From the NCBI GenBank assembly GCA_045587285.1, contig JAZNBZ010000057.1, positions 1 through 19,148 on the forward strand: a stretch of 19,148 nt of DNA. The letters are read 5' to 3'. Shown one piece after another: positions 7,505 through 14,059 of the stretch. The DNA comes from Flemingiibacterium sp045587285 (GTDB lineage Bacteria; Bacillota; Clostridia; Oscillospirales; CAG-272). Each line of letters opens with the position of its first letter. The first letter of the stretch is position 1. The position numbers and the translations under genes were made by a program. The notes beneath the pieces are model-generated. The model saw nothing but the letters and a program-made list of their open reading frames with translations, made no database searches and was not told where the DNA came from.

Positions 7505-7840
7505 CTATTCTTTAACCTCAACCACCCTAACGGGCTTATTGTTCTTTTTCGCATAATCGGCGGTGTACTTCGTTCCCTTCGATACGCCGTCCCATATCAC
7601 GAGCACCTCGTCTGCAAGCTCAACCATCTCCTCGTCACGCTTCAGGGGTGCGCCTCTCTTGTATTTATTGTAGTCCGGTTTTATTATTATTTTTTCAAGT
7701 CCGTGCGCGTCGGCGTACGCTTCCGCGAGCGTATCAACACCCTTCGCGCCGCCGCTTATAATGACGGTCACGTTTGACGGTATGTGCTGTGCAAGGTTAA
7801 AATCGGTAATGCCTCGCGAGCCGGCGATTAAAAGTTTCAT
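7505..7840 (-). CDS. Small SLOG-superfamily (DprA/LOG-like) nucleotide-binding protein
   Basis: This 111-residue protein has a single Rossmann-like SLOG domain. The hallmark motifs are IAGSRG (5-10), IISGGAKGVDTLAEAYA (27-43) with the glycine-rich nucleotide or nucleotide-sugar loop, LKRDEEMV (66-73) and IWDGVSKGT (82-90). It resembles the short DUF2493/YspA-type members, which are often annotated only as hypothetical. The domain binds nucleotides or nucleic acid in DprA, LOG and Thoeris-type proteins; the ligand here is unknown. AAGGAG at 7852-7857 supports the start. It has its own consensus promoter and terminator and is divergent from a small HTH regulator, so the two are probably a functional pair. 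Housekeeping nucleotide sensing and a defence-related role are both possible; no effector domain is present. Confidence 0.85.
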   Translation of the reverse strand: MKLLIAGSRGITDFNLAQHIPSNVTVIISGGAKGVDTLAEAYADAHGLEKIIIKPDYNKYKRGAPLKRDEEMVELADEVLVIWDGVSKGTKYTADYAKKNNKPVRVVEVKE

Positions 7841-7874
7841 AGTTTATTACACTCCTTGCATATATAGTAATATA

Positions 7875-7903
7875 ATTATACAATCTAATACCATAATTGT
7901 CAA
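7875..7903 (-). promoter_or_regulatory. Consensus promoter of the SLOG gene
   Basis: On the - strand TTGACA (7903-7898) and TATAAT (7880-7875) are both perfect with a 17-base spacer. The -35 box overlaps, in opposite orientation, the -35 of the divergent HTH gene. Confidence 0.88.
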
Positions 7904-7925
7904 GTGGATATATATTTATTAAAAT
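7897..7925 (+). promoter_or_regulatory. Likely promoter of the HTH regulator gene
   Basis: TTGTCA (7897-7902) and TAAAAT (7920-7925) are spaced by 17 bases. The start codon at 7949 would leave a leader of only about 17 bases, just enough to include GAAAGG (7933-7938). The -35 boxes of both divergent promoters overlap, so a single bound regulator or polymerase could affect both genes. Confidence 0.55.
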
Positions 7926-7948
7926 ATATATTGAAAGGATGTGATATT

Positions 7949-8152
7949 ATGATTAGATTGACCGTAAAGGAGTTTCTTGATAGTCACAACATCACCAGAT
8001 ACGAGTTATCAAAGCGAACAGGGGTACACTTTCAAATAATAGATGGCTACTATAAAAACAAAATAGTCCGCTATGACAGCTACATTTTAAATAAGATATG
8101 CGAGGCACTTGACTGCGATATCTCCGATATCGTTGAATACACGAAAGACTAA
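7949..8152 (+). CDS. Small Cro/C1-type HTH regulator
   Basis: This 67-residue protein is one XRE-family (Cro/C1) helix-turn-helix domain with almost nothing else. The pattern FLDSHNITRYELSKRTGV followed by ILNKICEALDCDISDIVEY is typical of the very short YozG-like regulators. I start it at the ATG at 7949 because GAAAGG lies 10 bases upstream. An in-frame ATG at 7904 would add 15 residues, but it falls inside the promoter. Codon use is more AT-rich (ATA, TTA, AAA, AGA) than in neighbouring genes, which hints at recent acquisition. It probably represses its own promoter and the SLOG promoter, which overlap. It ends at a strong hairpin terminator. Confidence 0.85.
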   Translation: MIRLTVKEFLDSHNITRYELSKRTGVHFQIIDGYYKNKIVRYDSYILNKICEALDCDISDIVEYTKD

Positions 8153-8192
8153 AAAGCCGCGAATGCGAAATGCATTCGCGGCTTTGCTTTTT
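8153..8192. terminator. Strong bidirectional terminator between HTH and GTPase genes
   Basis: A perfect 14-bp stem (8153-8166 with 8172-8185) closes the loop GAAAT. T runs follow on both strands: TTTTT at 8188-8192 on +, and the A-run at 8151-8155 read as T on -. It starts right after the HTH stop and lies within a few bases of the convergent GTPase stop, so it serves both genes. Confidence 0.93.
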
Positions 8193-9402
8193 ATTTCTTT
8201 TTGAACAGCTCAAGAATCATCTTCACGATATCCTTGCTGTCGGTCTTGTCGGTCACCTTACCTGCAATATCCTTTACCTTGCCGATAAGGTCAGTGGAAA
8301 GCCCCGACTCGGCAACCTTCGTCACCCAGTTGATGTCCTCGACGGTCTTTGCACCAAGGTATATCTGCTCGAACGCGTAAATGCTCACCTCGCCGATAGC
8401 CGCAACTATCGTTCCTGCGATAACCGCGTTGAGAACGCCTGCCGCTATATTTATACCCGGTATAGCCTTCAGCGCGCTGATGAGCGCCCTCGCGGCAACG
8501 CTGACCGTTCCCACCTCGACTATTGAGTTGAGAAAGCGCTTTGACTGCTCGTTATTCTCAATTCCGTATATCCTCGCGAGCGTGTTTATCTCGGCAATCT
8601 CGATAGGCGAGAGAATAAGCGCATCGGCAAACGGTATCGGCACGGCGCCGACGACCACCGCCGCACTCGTCGCAACGCCGACGACGCTGTGCGCGAACGC
8701 ACGGCGTCTTGCAAGATTGAAATTATGTATGTCAACGACCGCCGCCTTGATACCCTCGGGCATAAGGTCGTTCGTCGCGCTGATAAGCTCGGTTATGCCC
8801 TCGGGCGGCGCGTACGCGGTGTCGTTGAGCGCGTAGGTCGCGGCAACGACGGGATATACGCCGCGCAGGTTCTTGGAATAGCGCTTTTGCTTTGCAAAGG
8901 CGTTGTTGACCATTTCGATGTTGCGCTCGCGCTCGGGTACAGAGTAGGATTTCGTGATGGTGACCATAACGGGCACGTTCTCCCACATCGCCGTAGCACT
9001 CGAGAGGTTTTGGATAGTCTGTGCAAAAAGCTTGCTCGACGTGCCGTCAACGCAGAACCATATCACGTTTATCTGGCCGTTACCGTTCTTGGCGCTCGCC
9101 TTCGACCACGCCTTGACTGCATTTATTGCCTTCTGTCGCTTTAAAAACGACGGCTCAAAGCCGAGCGTGTCGATAATACGGAAGGGTATCTTATCGCTCT
9201 CGTATATTTCGAGCTTCTGGGTGGTGCCCTCGATGCCCCAGCCCGTTTTTGCCGCGTCCTTGCCGAGCACGGCGTTGATGAGAGTCGATTTACCGACGCC
9301 CGAATTTCCTATGACGAGCACGTTGCCCTTGATGGGCGAGGAGGGGATAAGCGCGTCTGTGTCAGAGGCGGTAGCCTCTATGGGAAGCTTGTTTTCCTGC
9401 AT
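8191..9402 (-). CDS. Era/YcjF-like GTPase with C-terminal DUF697-type membrane domain
   Basis: This is a predicted GTPase with a hydrophobic C-terminal domain. Residue numbers here count from an upstream ATG at 9423 and are 7 higher than in the chosen protein. The P-loop GNSGVGKST is at 39-47, the G3 motif DTLGF at 85-89, and a G4-like TKSY at 157-160. After about 235 come RRRAFAHSVV, then hydrophobic stretches GVATSAAVVVGAVPIPFADA and a second near IPGINIAAGVLNAVIAGTIV, which match the DUF697 arrangement that targets such GTPases to membranes. I start at 9402 because GGAGG (9411-9415) precedes that ATG; the ATG at 9423 has no such site. The resulting protein is about 403 residues and ends in a Lys-rich tail. 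Role unknown; membrane or stress-related GTPases of this kind are common and poorly characterised. Confidence 0.85.
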   Translation of the reverse strand: MQENKLPIEATASDTDALIPSSPIKGNVLVIGNSGVGKSTLINAVLGKDAAKTGWGIEGTTQKLEIYESDKIPFRIIDTLGFEPSFLKRQKAINAVKAWSKASAKNGNGQINVIWFCVDGTSSKLFAQTIQNLSSATAMWENVPVMVTITKSYSVPERERNIEMVNNAFAKQKRYSKNLRGVYPVVAATYALNDTAYAPPEGITELISATNDLMPEGIKAAVVDIHNFNLARRRAFAHSVVGVATSAAVVVGAVPIPFADALILSPIEIAEINTLARIYGIENNEQSKRFLNSIVEVGTVSVAARALISALKAIPGINIAAGVLNAVIAGTIVAAIGEVSIYAFEQIYLGAKTVEDINWVTKVAESGLSTDLIGKVKDIAGKVTDKTDSKDIVKMILELFKKK

Positions 9403-9410
9403 TGTTGTGT

Positions 9411-9415
9411 CCTCC
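9411..9415 (-). promoter_or_regulatory. Ribosome-binding site that decides the GTPase start
   Basis: GGAGG on the - strand is spaced 8 bases from the ATG at 9402. The alternative ATG at 9423 is preceded only by an AT-rich run. Confidence 0.75.
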
Positions 9416-9429
9416 GTTTTCATAAAATA

Positions 9430-9451
9430 TTAAAGCATAATTTTGCTTTAA
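9430..9451 (-). terminator. Weak AT-rich hairpin after the TetM-like/NYN gene
   Basis: TTAAAGC (9430-9436) and GCTTTAA (9445-9451) form a 7-bp stem with an 8-base loop, followed on the - strand by ATATTTT. It is AT-rich and weak. It may end the reductase/GTPase transcript or allow readthrough into the DUF697 GTPase gene. Confidence 0.35.
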
Positions 9452-9477
9452 ATACGCCTTGTAATTTTCGCGAACGG

Positions 9478-12057
9478 TTAATTGCTGCCCTCGATAAACT
9501 CGCGTATCTGCCGCTCGACCTCTGAAAGCTCCGCGCGAAAGCCGCTCGCGGACACGCGTATCGCGCCGTTACCGAGAATGATAAGCTGCTCGTCGTAGTC
9601 CGCCGTCGCCACGCGTACGCGGTGGTTTTTGGCAAGCTCGTGCGACACGCGCTCGATATAGGTATCAGCGGTTTCCGCTTCCTTTGTGTAGACCACGGTG
9701 ACGTTATTGACTCGCTCGATATCCTCGCCGTGACGCTTTACCTTATACGCGTCGAAAACGAGTATCACCTCGCAGTTGCGCACGCCGCGGTAATTGCAAA
9801 GGCGGTCGATAAGCTTGTCGCGCGCCATATCGAGCCCCTTTTCGGCAAGCGTACGAAGGTCGTCCCACGCGTGGATTATATTGTAGCCGTCAACGAGCAG
9901 ATATTCGCTACCGTCGTATGCGCTTTTCTTTGGCGGTGCGGATTTTTTCTTGACAGCGGGAACTGCCATTTTCGGCTCGCGGTCATTGTACCGCCGCCTT
10001 TTGATAGGTCCGTACGTGCGCTCGAATATGCGGATAAGCTCCTCGCTGTCCGCGACCGTGCGCATATAGCGCTCGACGCGCGTTTCGGACTCTTCCTCGT
10101 CACCGTCGTCAAGCTCCACGCCCGAGTCAAGATGCTTGTGCGCATACACCTCGTCCCATTTGACGACAAATCCCGCGCCGTGCTCACAGAACACCGAGTC
10201 AGCGGTATTTTCAAGGTCACGGTCGGCATCGTAGCCGCACTCGGCGATGACCGTATCGGCGTCGGCACACTCCTCGTATCCGTGCGGCGAGGTCATTATC
10301 TTGCCCTCACCCTTGGTGTAGGAGATAAGCTCGCGGTGATAGGAACGCATTTTCGAAACGGGCGCACTTCCCGTAAGGCAGGTGTAATCGGGTGTGACCT
10401 CGGGCTCGCCGAGCCTGCCGCCCATTTGCATAATATCCGTCATCGCGCGTCCGACGCACTCCGACGGGAGTTCGATGCGAAAATCGTACCACGGCTCGAG
10501 CAGTACGCTCTCTGCGGTACGCAGTCCGTGACGCACCGCGCGCCACGTCGCCTCGCGAAAGTCGCCGCCCTCGGTATGCTTAAGATGCGCGCGACCTGCG
10601 ATGAGGGTTATTTTCATATCCGTTATCGGCGAGCCCGTGAGCGTGCCGACGTGCGTTTTTTCATAAAGATGCGAGAGCACGAGGCGCTTGTAATGCCCCT
10701 CGAGGTCACATTCGGGATCCACGGCAAATTTCAGTCCCTCTCCGCGAGGAAGCGGCTCGAGTAAGAGTTGCACCTCTGCGTAGTGGCGAAGCGGCTCGTA
10801 GTGACCGATGCCGACGTTTGCGGCGCGTACCGTTTCACGGTACTGTATACTGCCGTCGCTGAACGTGACGCTCATCGAGTAGCGCTCGGCTATAATGCGA
10901 GTTAATACCTCGAGCTGTACCTCGCCCATAATGCCGAAATATATCTCGCCGCGACGCTCGTTGTAGATTATGCGAAGCGACGGCTCCTCCTCCTCGAGCT
11001 GACGGAATTTTGCGAGCGCCGTATGTGCGTCCACTCCGCTTGGAAGATCGACGCGGTAGGAAAGCACCGGCTCGAGGTGCGCCGCGCCCGAATCCTTTTC
11101 GGCTCCGAGTCCCATACCGGGATAAGCCGACGAAAGCCCCGTTACGGCGCACACGACGCCTGCCTCGGCTTCGTTTACGGTCTTGTATTTTTCGCCCGAG
11201 TATATGCGTATCGCGTTTATCTTTTCGCTCCACTCTGTGCCGTCGGGGAGCACGCCTGAAAGCGTGTCTTTGACACGGAGCGTACCGCCCGTTATTTTAA
11301 CGTGCGCGAGCTTATCGGTTTTATCCTGCGTTATCTTGTAAACGCGTGCACCGAAGGTGTTGGCGTATTCGGGTATCTTAACGTATTTCGCAAGCCCGTC
11401 GAGGAGAAGATTGACGCCCTCGCCCTTCAGCGCCGAGCCGAAAAAGCAAGGGAACAGCCGTCTTTGTGCCACCGCCGAGCGGATATCCTCGTCGTTAAAC
11501 TCCTCGCCTGCGAGATAGCTCTCCATAAGCCGCTCGTCGCACATCGCAAGCTCGTCTGCAAACGAGTCTGCCGTCATCGCGCAGAAGTCCACGCAACCGT
11601 CGTAAAGCTTATATTTAAGCTCGGACATAAGCTCCTTATGCGAGAGAGCGGTGACGTCCATTTTGTTTATGAATATGACCGTCGGTATACCGTACGATTC
11701 GAGCAACCGCCACAGCGTGAGCGTATGGCTCTGCACGCCCTCCGTACCGCTCACGACGAGCACAGCCGCGTCGATAACGCGGAGCACGCGCTCGGTTTCG
11801 GGCGAGAAATCCACGTGTCCCGGTGTGTCGAGAAGGTTAAACTCGACCTCGCCGCGCGTGAACGTCGCACCGCTTGAGAATATGGTAATTCCGCGGTCAC
11901 GCTCTATCGCGTTCGTGTCAAGATGCGAGCTTCCCTTGTTGACGCTTCCGAGCGTGTGAAGCACGCCCGTTTTGTAGAGTATCGACTCCGAAAGCGTGGT
12001 CTTGCCTGAGTCAACGTGGGCGATTATTCCGACGGTGAGGCGCTTTAATGCTCCCAT
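9478..12057 (-). CDS. TetM-like ribosomal GTPase fused to a YacP/Rae1-like NYN nuclease domain
   Basis: This 859-residue protein begins like a ribosomal protection/EF-G-type GTPase: P-loop AHVDSGKTT (13-21), RGITI (55-59), DTPGH (77-81), NKMD (131-134) and SAL (208-210), then EF-G-like domains II-V to about 600. After a charged linker (about 645-715) comes a YacP-type NYN domain. It has LLVDGYNIIHAW (720-731), VILVFDAYKVK (764-774), VVYTKEAETAD (788-798) and VATADYDEQ (816-824), with candidate metal-binding Asp723, Asp769, Asp798 and Asp820. B. subtilis YacP (Rae1) cleaves mRNA in the ribosomal A site. The TetM domain IV loop is not conserved: TetM SPVSTPADF aligns to LKHTEGGDF, so tetracycline rescue is doubtful. 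The start overlaps the reductase gene by 13 bases, with no strong ribosome-binding site. The architecture is clear; a role in clearing or cutting on stalled ribosomes is inference. Confidence 0.92.
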   Translation of the reverse strand: MGALKRLTVGIIAHVDSGKTTLSESILYKTGVLHTLGSVNKGSSHLDTNAIERDRGITIFSSGATFTRGEVEFNLLDTPGHVDFSPETERVLRVIDAAVLVVSGTEGVQSHTLTLWRLLESYGIPTVIFINKMDVTALSHKELMSELKYKLYDGCVDFCAMTADSFADELAMCDERLMESYLAGEEFNDEDIRSAVAQRRLFPCFFGSALKGEGVNLLLDGLAKYVKIPEYANTFGARVYKITQDKTDKLAHVKITGGTLRVKDTLSGVLPDGTEWSEKINAIRIYSGEKYKTVNEAEAGVVCAVTGLSSAYPGMGLGAEKDSGAAHLEPVLSYRVDLPSGVDAHTALAKFRQLEEEEPSLRIIYNERRGEIYFGIMGEVQLEVLTRIIAERYSMSVTFSDGSIQYRETVRAANVGIGHYEPLRHYAEVQLLLEPLPRGEGLKFAVDPECDLEGHYKRLVLSHLYEKTHVGTLTGSPITDMKITLIAGRAHLKHTEGGDFREATWRAVRHGLRTAESVLLEPWYDFRIELPSECVGRAMTDIMQMGGRLGEPEVTPDYTCLTGSAPVSKMRSYHRELISYTKGEGKIMTSPHGYEECADADTVIAECGYDADRDLENTADSVFCEHGAGFVVKWDEVYAHKHLDSGVELDDGDEEESETRVERYMRTVADSEELIRIFERTYGPIKRRRYNDREPKMAVPAVKKKSAPPKKSAYDGSEYLLVDGYNIIHAWDDLRTLAEKGLDMARDKLIDRLCNYRGVRNCEVILVFDAYKVKRHGEDIERVNNVTVVYTKEAETADTYIERVSHELAKNHRVRVATADYDEQLIILGNGAIRVSASGFRAELSEVERQIREFIEGSN

Positions 12058-13088
12058 TTTCCGCTCGTGTCCTTTTCGCCGTTGTAAACGCTCATAAAGT
12101 CGGCGTAGTTTTTCTTTAGAAGCTTAGGGATGTCAAGCTCGTACGGGCATTTTTTCGCGCACGCTCTGCACTCGGTGCAGCTTTCGATCTTTTTTACCTC
12201 GCTTGCCCACTTTTCATTCACCCAATCGCTTGCGGGTGCACGGCGTATCATAAGCGAGATGCGCGCACACTGCCATATCGTGATGCCCTGCGGACACGGC
12301 ATACAGTATCCGCAGCCGCGGCAAAAGTCAAATCCCATTTCTGCCTTTTCGGCTTCGATGCGAGCCTTCATTTCATCGTCGAAGGTCGGCTCGTCGTGCA
12401 TCAGCGAGAGCCACTGGTCAAGCTCATATCCGTGCTGTACACCCCATATCGGCACTACGTTATCAAACTGCGAGATATACGCATACGCGAGGCGGTAATC
12501 GGTGATAAGACCGCCTGCAAGCGCCTTCATCGCGATAAAGCCGACGTTATGCTCGGCACAGAGGTTGACGAGGTCAACCTCTCGCTGTCCCGAAAGGTAT
12601 GACAGCGGAAACTGCATCGTTTCGTAAAGCCCTGACTTCACGCACTCCTCGGCAACGCCTATCTTATGGCAGGTGATGCCGATATGGCGTATCATTCCCT
12701 GCCGCTTCAAGTCCTCCATACACTCGTACATACCCGTGCCATCGCCGGGTGCATAGCACTTGTCAGCGCAGTGGAACTGATATATGTCAACGTAATCGCT
12801 CCGAAGATTTTTAAGCGAGGTTTCTATCTGACGCTTCACCTCGTCGGGCGTTTTCGCACCTGTCTTGGTTGCAATAGCAACCTTGTCGCGCACGTCGTGG
12901 AGCGCGATGCCGCACTTTATCTCGCTGTCCGAGTAAGCGCGCGCGGTATCAAAAAAGGTCATACCGCCCTCATACGCGCGGCGTACGATATTGACTGCGG
13001 TGTCGGTGTCATCGCGCTGTATCGGAAGCGCGCCGAACGCGTTTTGAGGTGTTTTAATGCCGGTAGAGCCGAGAGTTATCGTTTTCAT
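12045..13088 (-). CDS. Aldo/keto reductase with two C-terminal 4Fe-4S motifs
   Basis: A 347-residue aldo/keto reductase. The catalytic tetrad is present: Asp47 and Tyr52 in FFDTARAYSDSE, Lys75 in ATKTG and His106 in YQFHCAD. The barrel is followed by eight cysteines in two sets, CRGCGYCMPCP (Cys256, 259, 262, 265) and CTECRACAKKCP (Cys304, 307, 310, 314), which suggests two 4Fe-4S clusters feeding electrons to or from the NAD(P)-linked site. This is a recognised anaerobe subfamily whose substrate is usually unknown. AAGGAG precedes the ATG and a consensus promoter lies 34 bases upstream. The 3' end overlaps the TetM-like/NYN gene, so the two are co-transcribed, although no shared pathway is evident. 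Confidence 0.92.
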   Translation of the reverse strand: MKTITLGSTGIKTPQNAFGALPIQRDDTDTAVNIVRRAYEGGMTFFDTARAYSDSEIKCGIALHDVRDKVAIATKTGAKTPDEVKRQIETSLKNLRSDYVDIYQFHCADKCYAPGDGTGMYECMEDLKRQGMIRHIGITCHKIGVAEECVKSGLYETMQFPLSYLSGQREVDLVNLCAEHNVGFIAMKALAGGLITDYRLAYAYISQFDNVVPIWGVQHGYELDQWLSLMHDEPTFDDEMKARIEAEKAEMGFDFCRGCGYCMPCPQGITIWQCARISLMIRRAPASDWVNEKWASEVKKIESCTECRACAKKCPYELDIPKLLKKNYADFMSVYNGEKDTSGKWEH

Positions 13089-13121
13089 CTTAAAAATCTC
13101 CTTGATAGTGTTTATACAATA

Positions 13122-13150
13122 ATTATATCACACATAAAACGGTGTGTCAA
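13122..13150 (-). promoter_or_regulatory. Consensus promoter of the reductase/GTPase operon with spacer inverted repeat
   Basis: On the - strand TTGACA (13150-13145) and TATAAT (13127-13122) are perfect with a 17-base spacer. Between them CACAC and GTGTG form an inverted repeat 8 bases apart, a possible repressor site. It shares TGTGTGATATAAT with the DUF1836 promoter. Confidence 0.9.
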
Positions 13151-13181
13151 TAAAAAACGCCCTGCTGTAATGCAGGACGTT
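13151..13181 (-). terminator. Terminator of the flotillin operon
   Basis: On the - strand AACG/CGTT and GCAGG/CCTGC form a stem with one internal mismatch around a 6-base loop, followed by TTTTTT-ATT. It begins 12 bases after the stop of the membrane protein gene and directly abuts the next promoter. Confidence 0.85.
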
Positions 13182-13192
13182 ACTGCTGTTTG

Positions 13193-14008
13193 TCACTTAT
13201 CGCGCTTCTTTTTTATTCGCAATCCCTCAACGATTCCCGCGCTTTTATTCTTGCCGGAATACTTTGAGTAGAAATATCCAAAAACCGAGAACACGAGCGC
13301 GCCAAGGAAGTTTACGAACATATCCTTCATCGTGTCATAAAGCCCAATGTCAAGATATCCGCCAACTCCGAGCGGCTGTCCGTTGACCACCGTTTCCGTG
13401 ATGCCGCCAATTTTCACGGCATCGTTTGTCGCTTCGGGATTAAGCATCACCGATGAGATCGCGCCTACAACGGCATCCTTTTGCATATCCGTCTCTAAAA
13501 GAAGGTCCGCGCCAAACTCGAAAAACTCCCACAAAACGCCGATCGTCATAGAGAAGCAAAACGCCGTGAGTGCCACAAAAAGCGGCGACAGATCAAAGCG
13601 TATACGCTCGCTTCGATTGAGTATATCAATAAGTGAGAGTCCCACTGCCGCGGCAAGGAAGCCCGTTGTTATATGGAGCATCGTATCCCATATGGGATAT
13701 TTCACGTAGTAATCGCTGACCTCGCCTAGTATCTCCGCGGCAAAGATGAAGATGAGCACTATCTTTTCAAGCAGCGACGGAAGCTCTATCTGAAACGTCT
13801 TGGAAATAAACGGCGGTAGCAAAAACAGCGTCAGCGTCAAAACGCACATAAAGGTGTGCTCGTAATTACCGAGCACCACCGAGCGCACTCCGATAGCGAT
13901 AACTATCGTACGCAGGATAATAAACAGTATAAAGGTTGATTTGCTTCGTTTAAACTCGTTTGTCAATTGTCTGAAAAAGCCTTCTTTTTTCGTTCTTTCT
14001 TTTTTCAT
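13193..14008 (-). CDS. Polytopic membrane protein, DUF2238/YjdF-like
   Basis: This is a 271-residue integral membrane protein with about six hydrophobic segments. The first begins near FILFIILRTIVIAIGV; others lie around LTLFLLPPF, LLEKIVLIFIFAAEI, GFLAAAVGLSL, LFVALTAFCFS and VNFLGALVFSVFGYF. The motifs YPIWDTMLHITTGF, GVLWEFFEFGADLLL and GLYDTMKDMFVNFLGA resemble the DUF2238/YjdF family, whose function is unknown; the family call is from memory and moderate. The tail is Lys/Arg-rich. I start at the ATG at 14008 (MKKERTKKEG). A longer frame from a TTG codon at 14038 lies inside a stable hairpin. No good ribosome-binding site precedes 14008, so translation may be weak or coupled to the flotillin gene. 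Last gene of the flotillin unit. Confidence 0.72.
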   Translation of the reverse strand: MKKERTKKEGFFRQLTNEFKRSKSTFILFIILRTIVIAIGVRSVVLGNYEHTFMCVLTLTLFLLPPFISKTFQIELPSLLEKIVLIFIFAAEILGEVSDYYVKYPIWDTMLHITTGFLAAAVGLSLIDILNRSERIRFDLSPLFVALTAFCFSMTIGVLWEFFEFGADLLLETDMQKDAVVGAISSVMLNPEATNDAVKIGGITETVVNGQPLGVGGYLDIGLYDTMKDMFVNFLGALVFSVFGYFYSKYSGKNKSAGIVEGLRIKKKRDK

Positions 14009-14023
14009 AACACAATGACACGT

Positions 14024-14051
14024 CACCACGGGTACCAAAGCACCCGTGGTG
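14024..14051 (-). other. Stable intercistronic hairpin without T tract
   Basis: CACCACGGGT (14024-14033) and ACCCGTGGTG (14042-14051) form a perfect 10-bp GC-rich stem with an 8-base loop. It lies 9 bases after the flotillin stop and before the membrane protein start. No T run follows on the - strand, so it is more likely an mRNA-stabilising or processing element, or a partial terminator. Confidence 0.6.
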
Positions 14052-14059
14052 AGATAACT

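Noticed and set aside
7904..7948. ATG at 7904 as start of the HTH regulator
   Set aside because: It lies within the promoter; the ATG at 7949 has GAAAGG at good spacing and starts at the HTH domain boundary.
9622..10764. Long + strand open frame opposite the GTPase-nuclease gene
   Set aside because: It lies wholly antisense to a gene with clear conserved motifs and shows no family signature.
9478..12057. Annotation as a tetracycline-resistance gene
   Set aside because: The GTPase core is TetM-like, but the drug-site loop is not conserved and a nuclease domain is fused, so resistance cannot be claimed from sequence.
14009..14038. TTG start extending the DUF2238-like protein by ten residues
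   Set aside because: The TTG is inside the 14024-14051 hairpin and lacks a ribosome-binding site; the ATG at 14008 begins a typical basic N-terminus.
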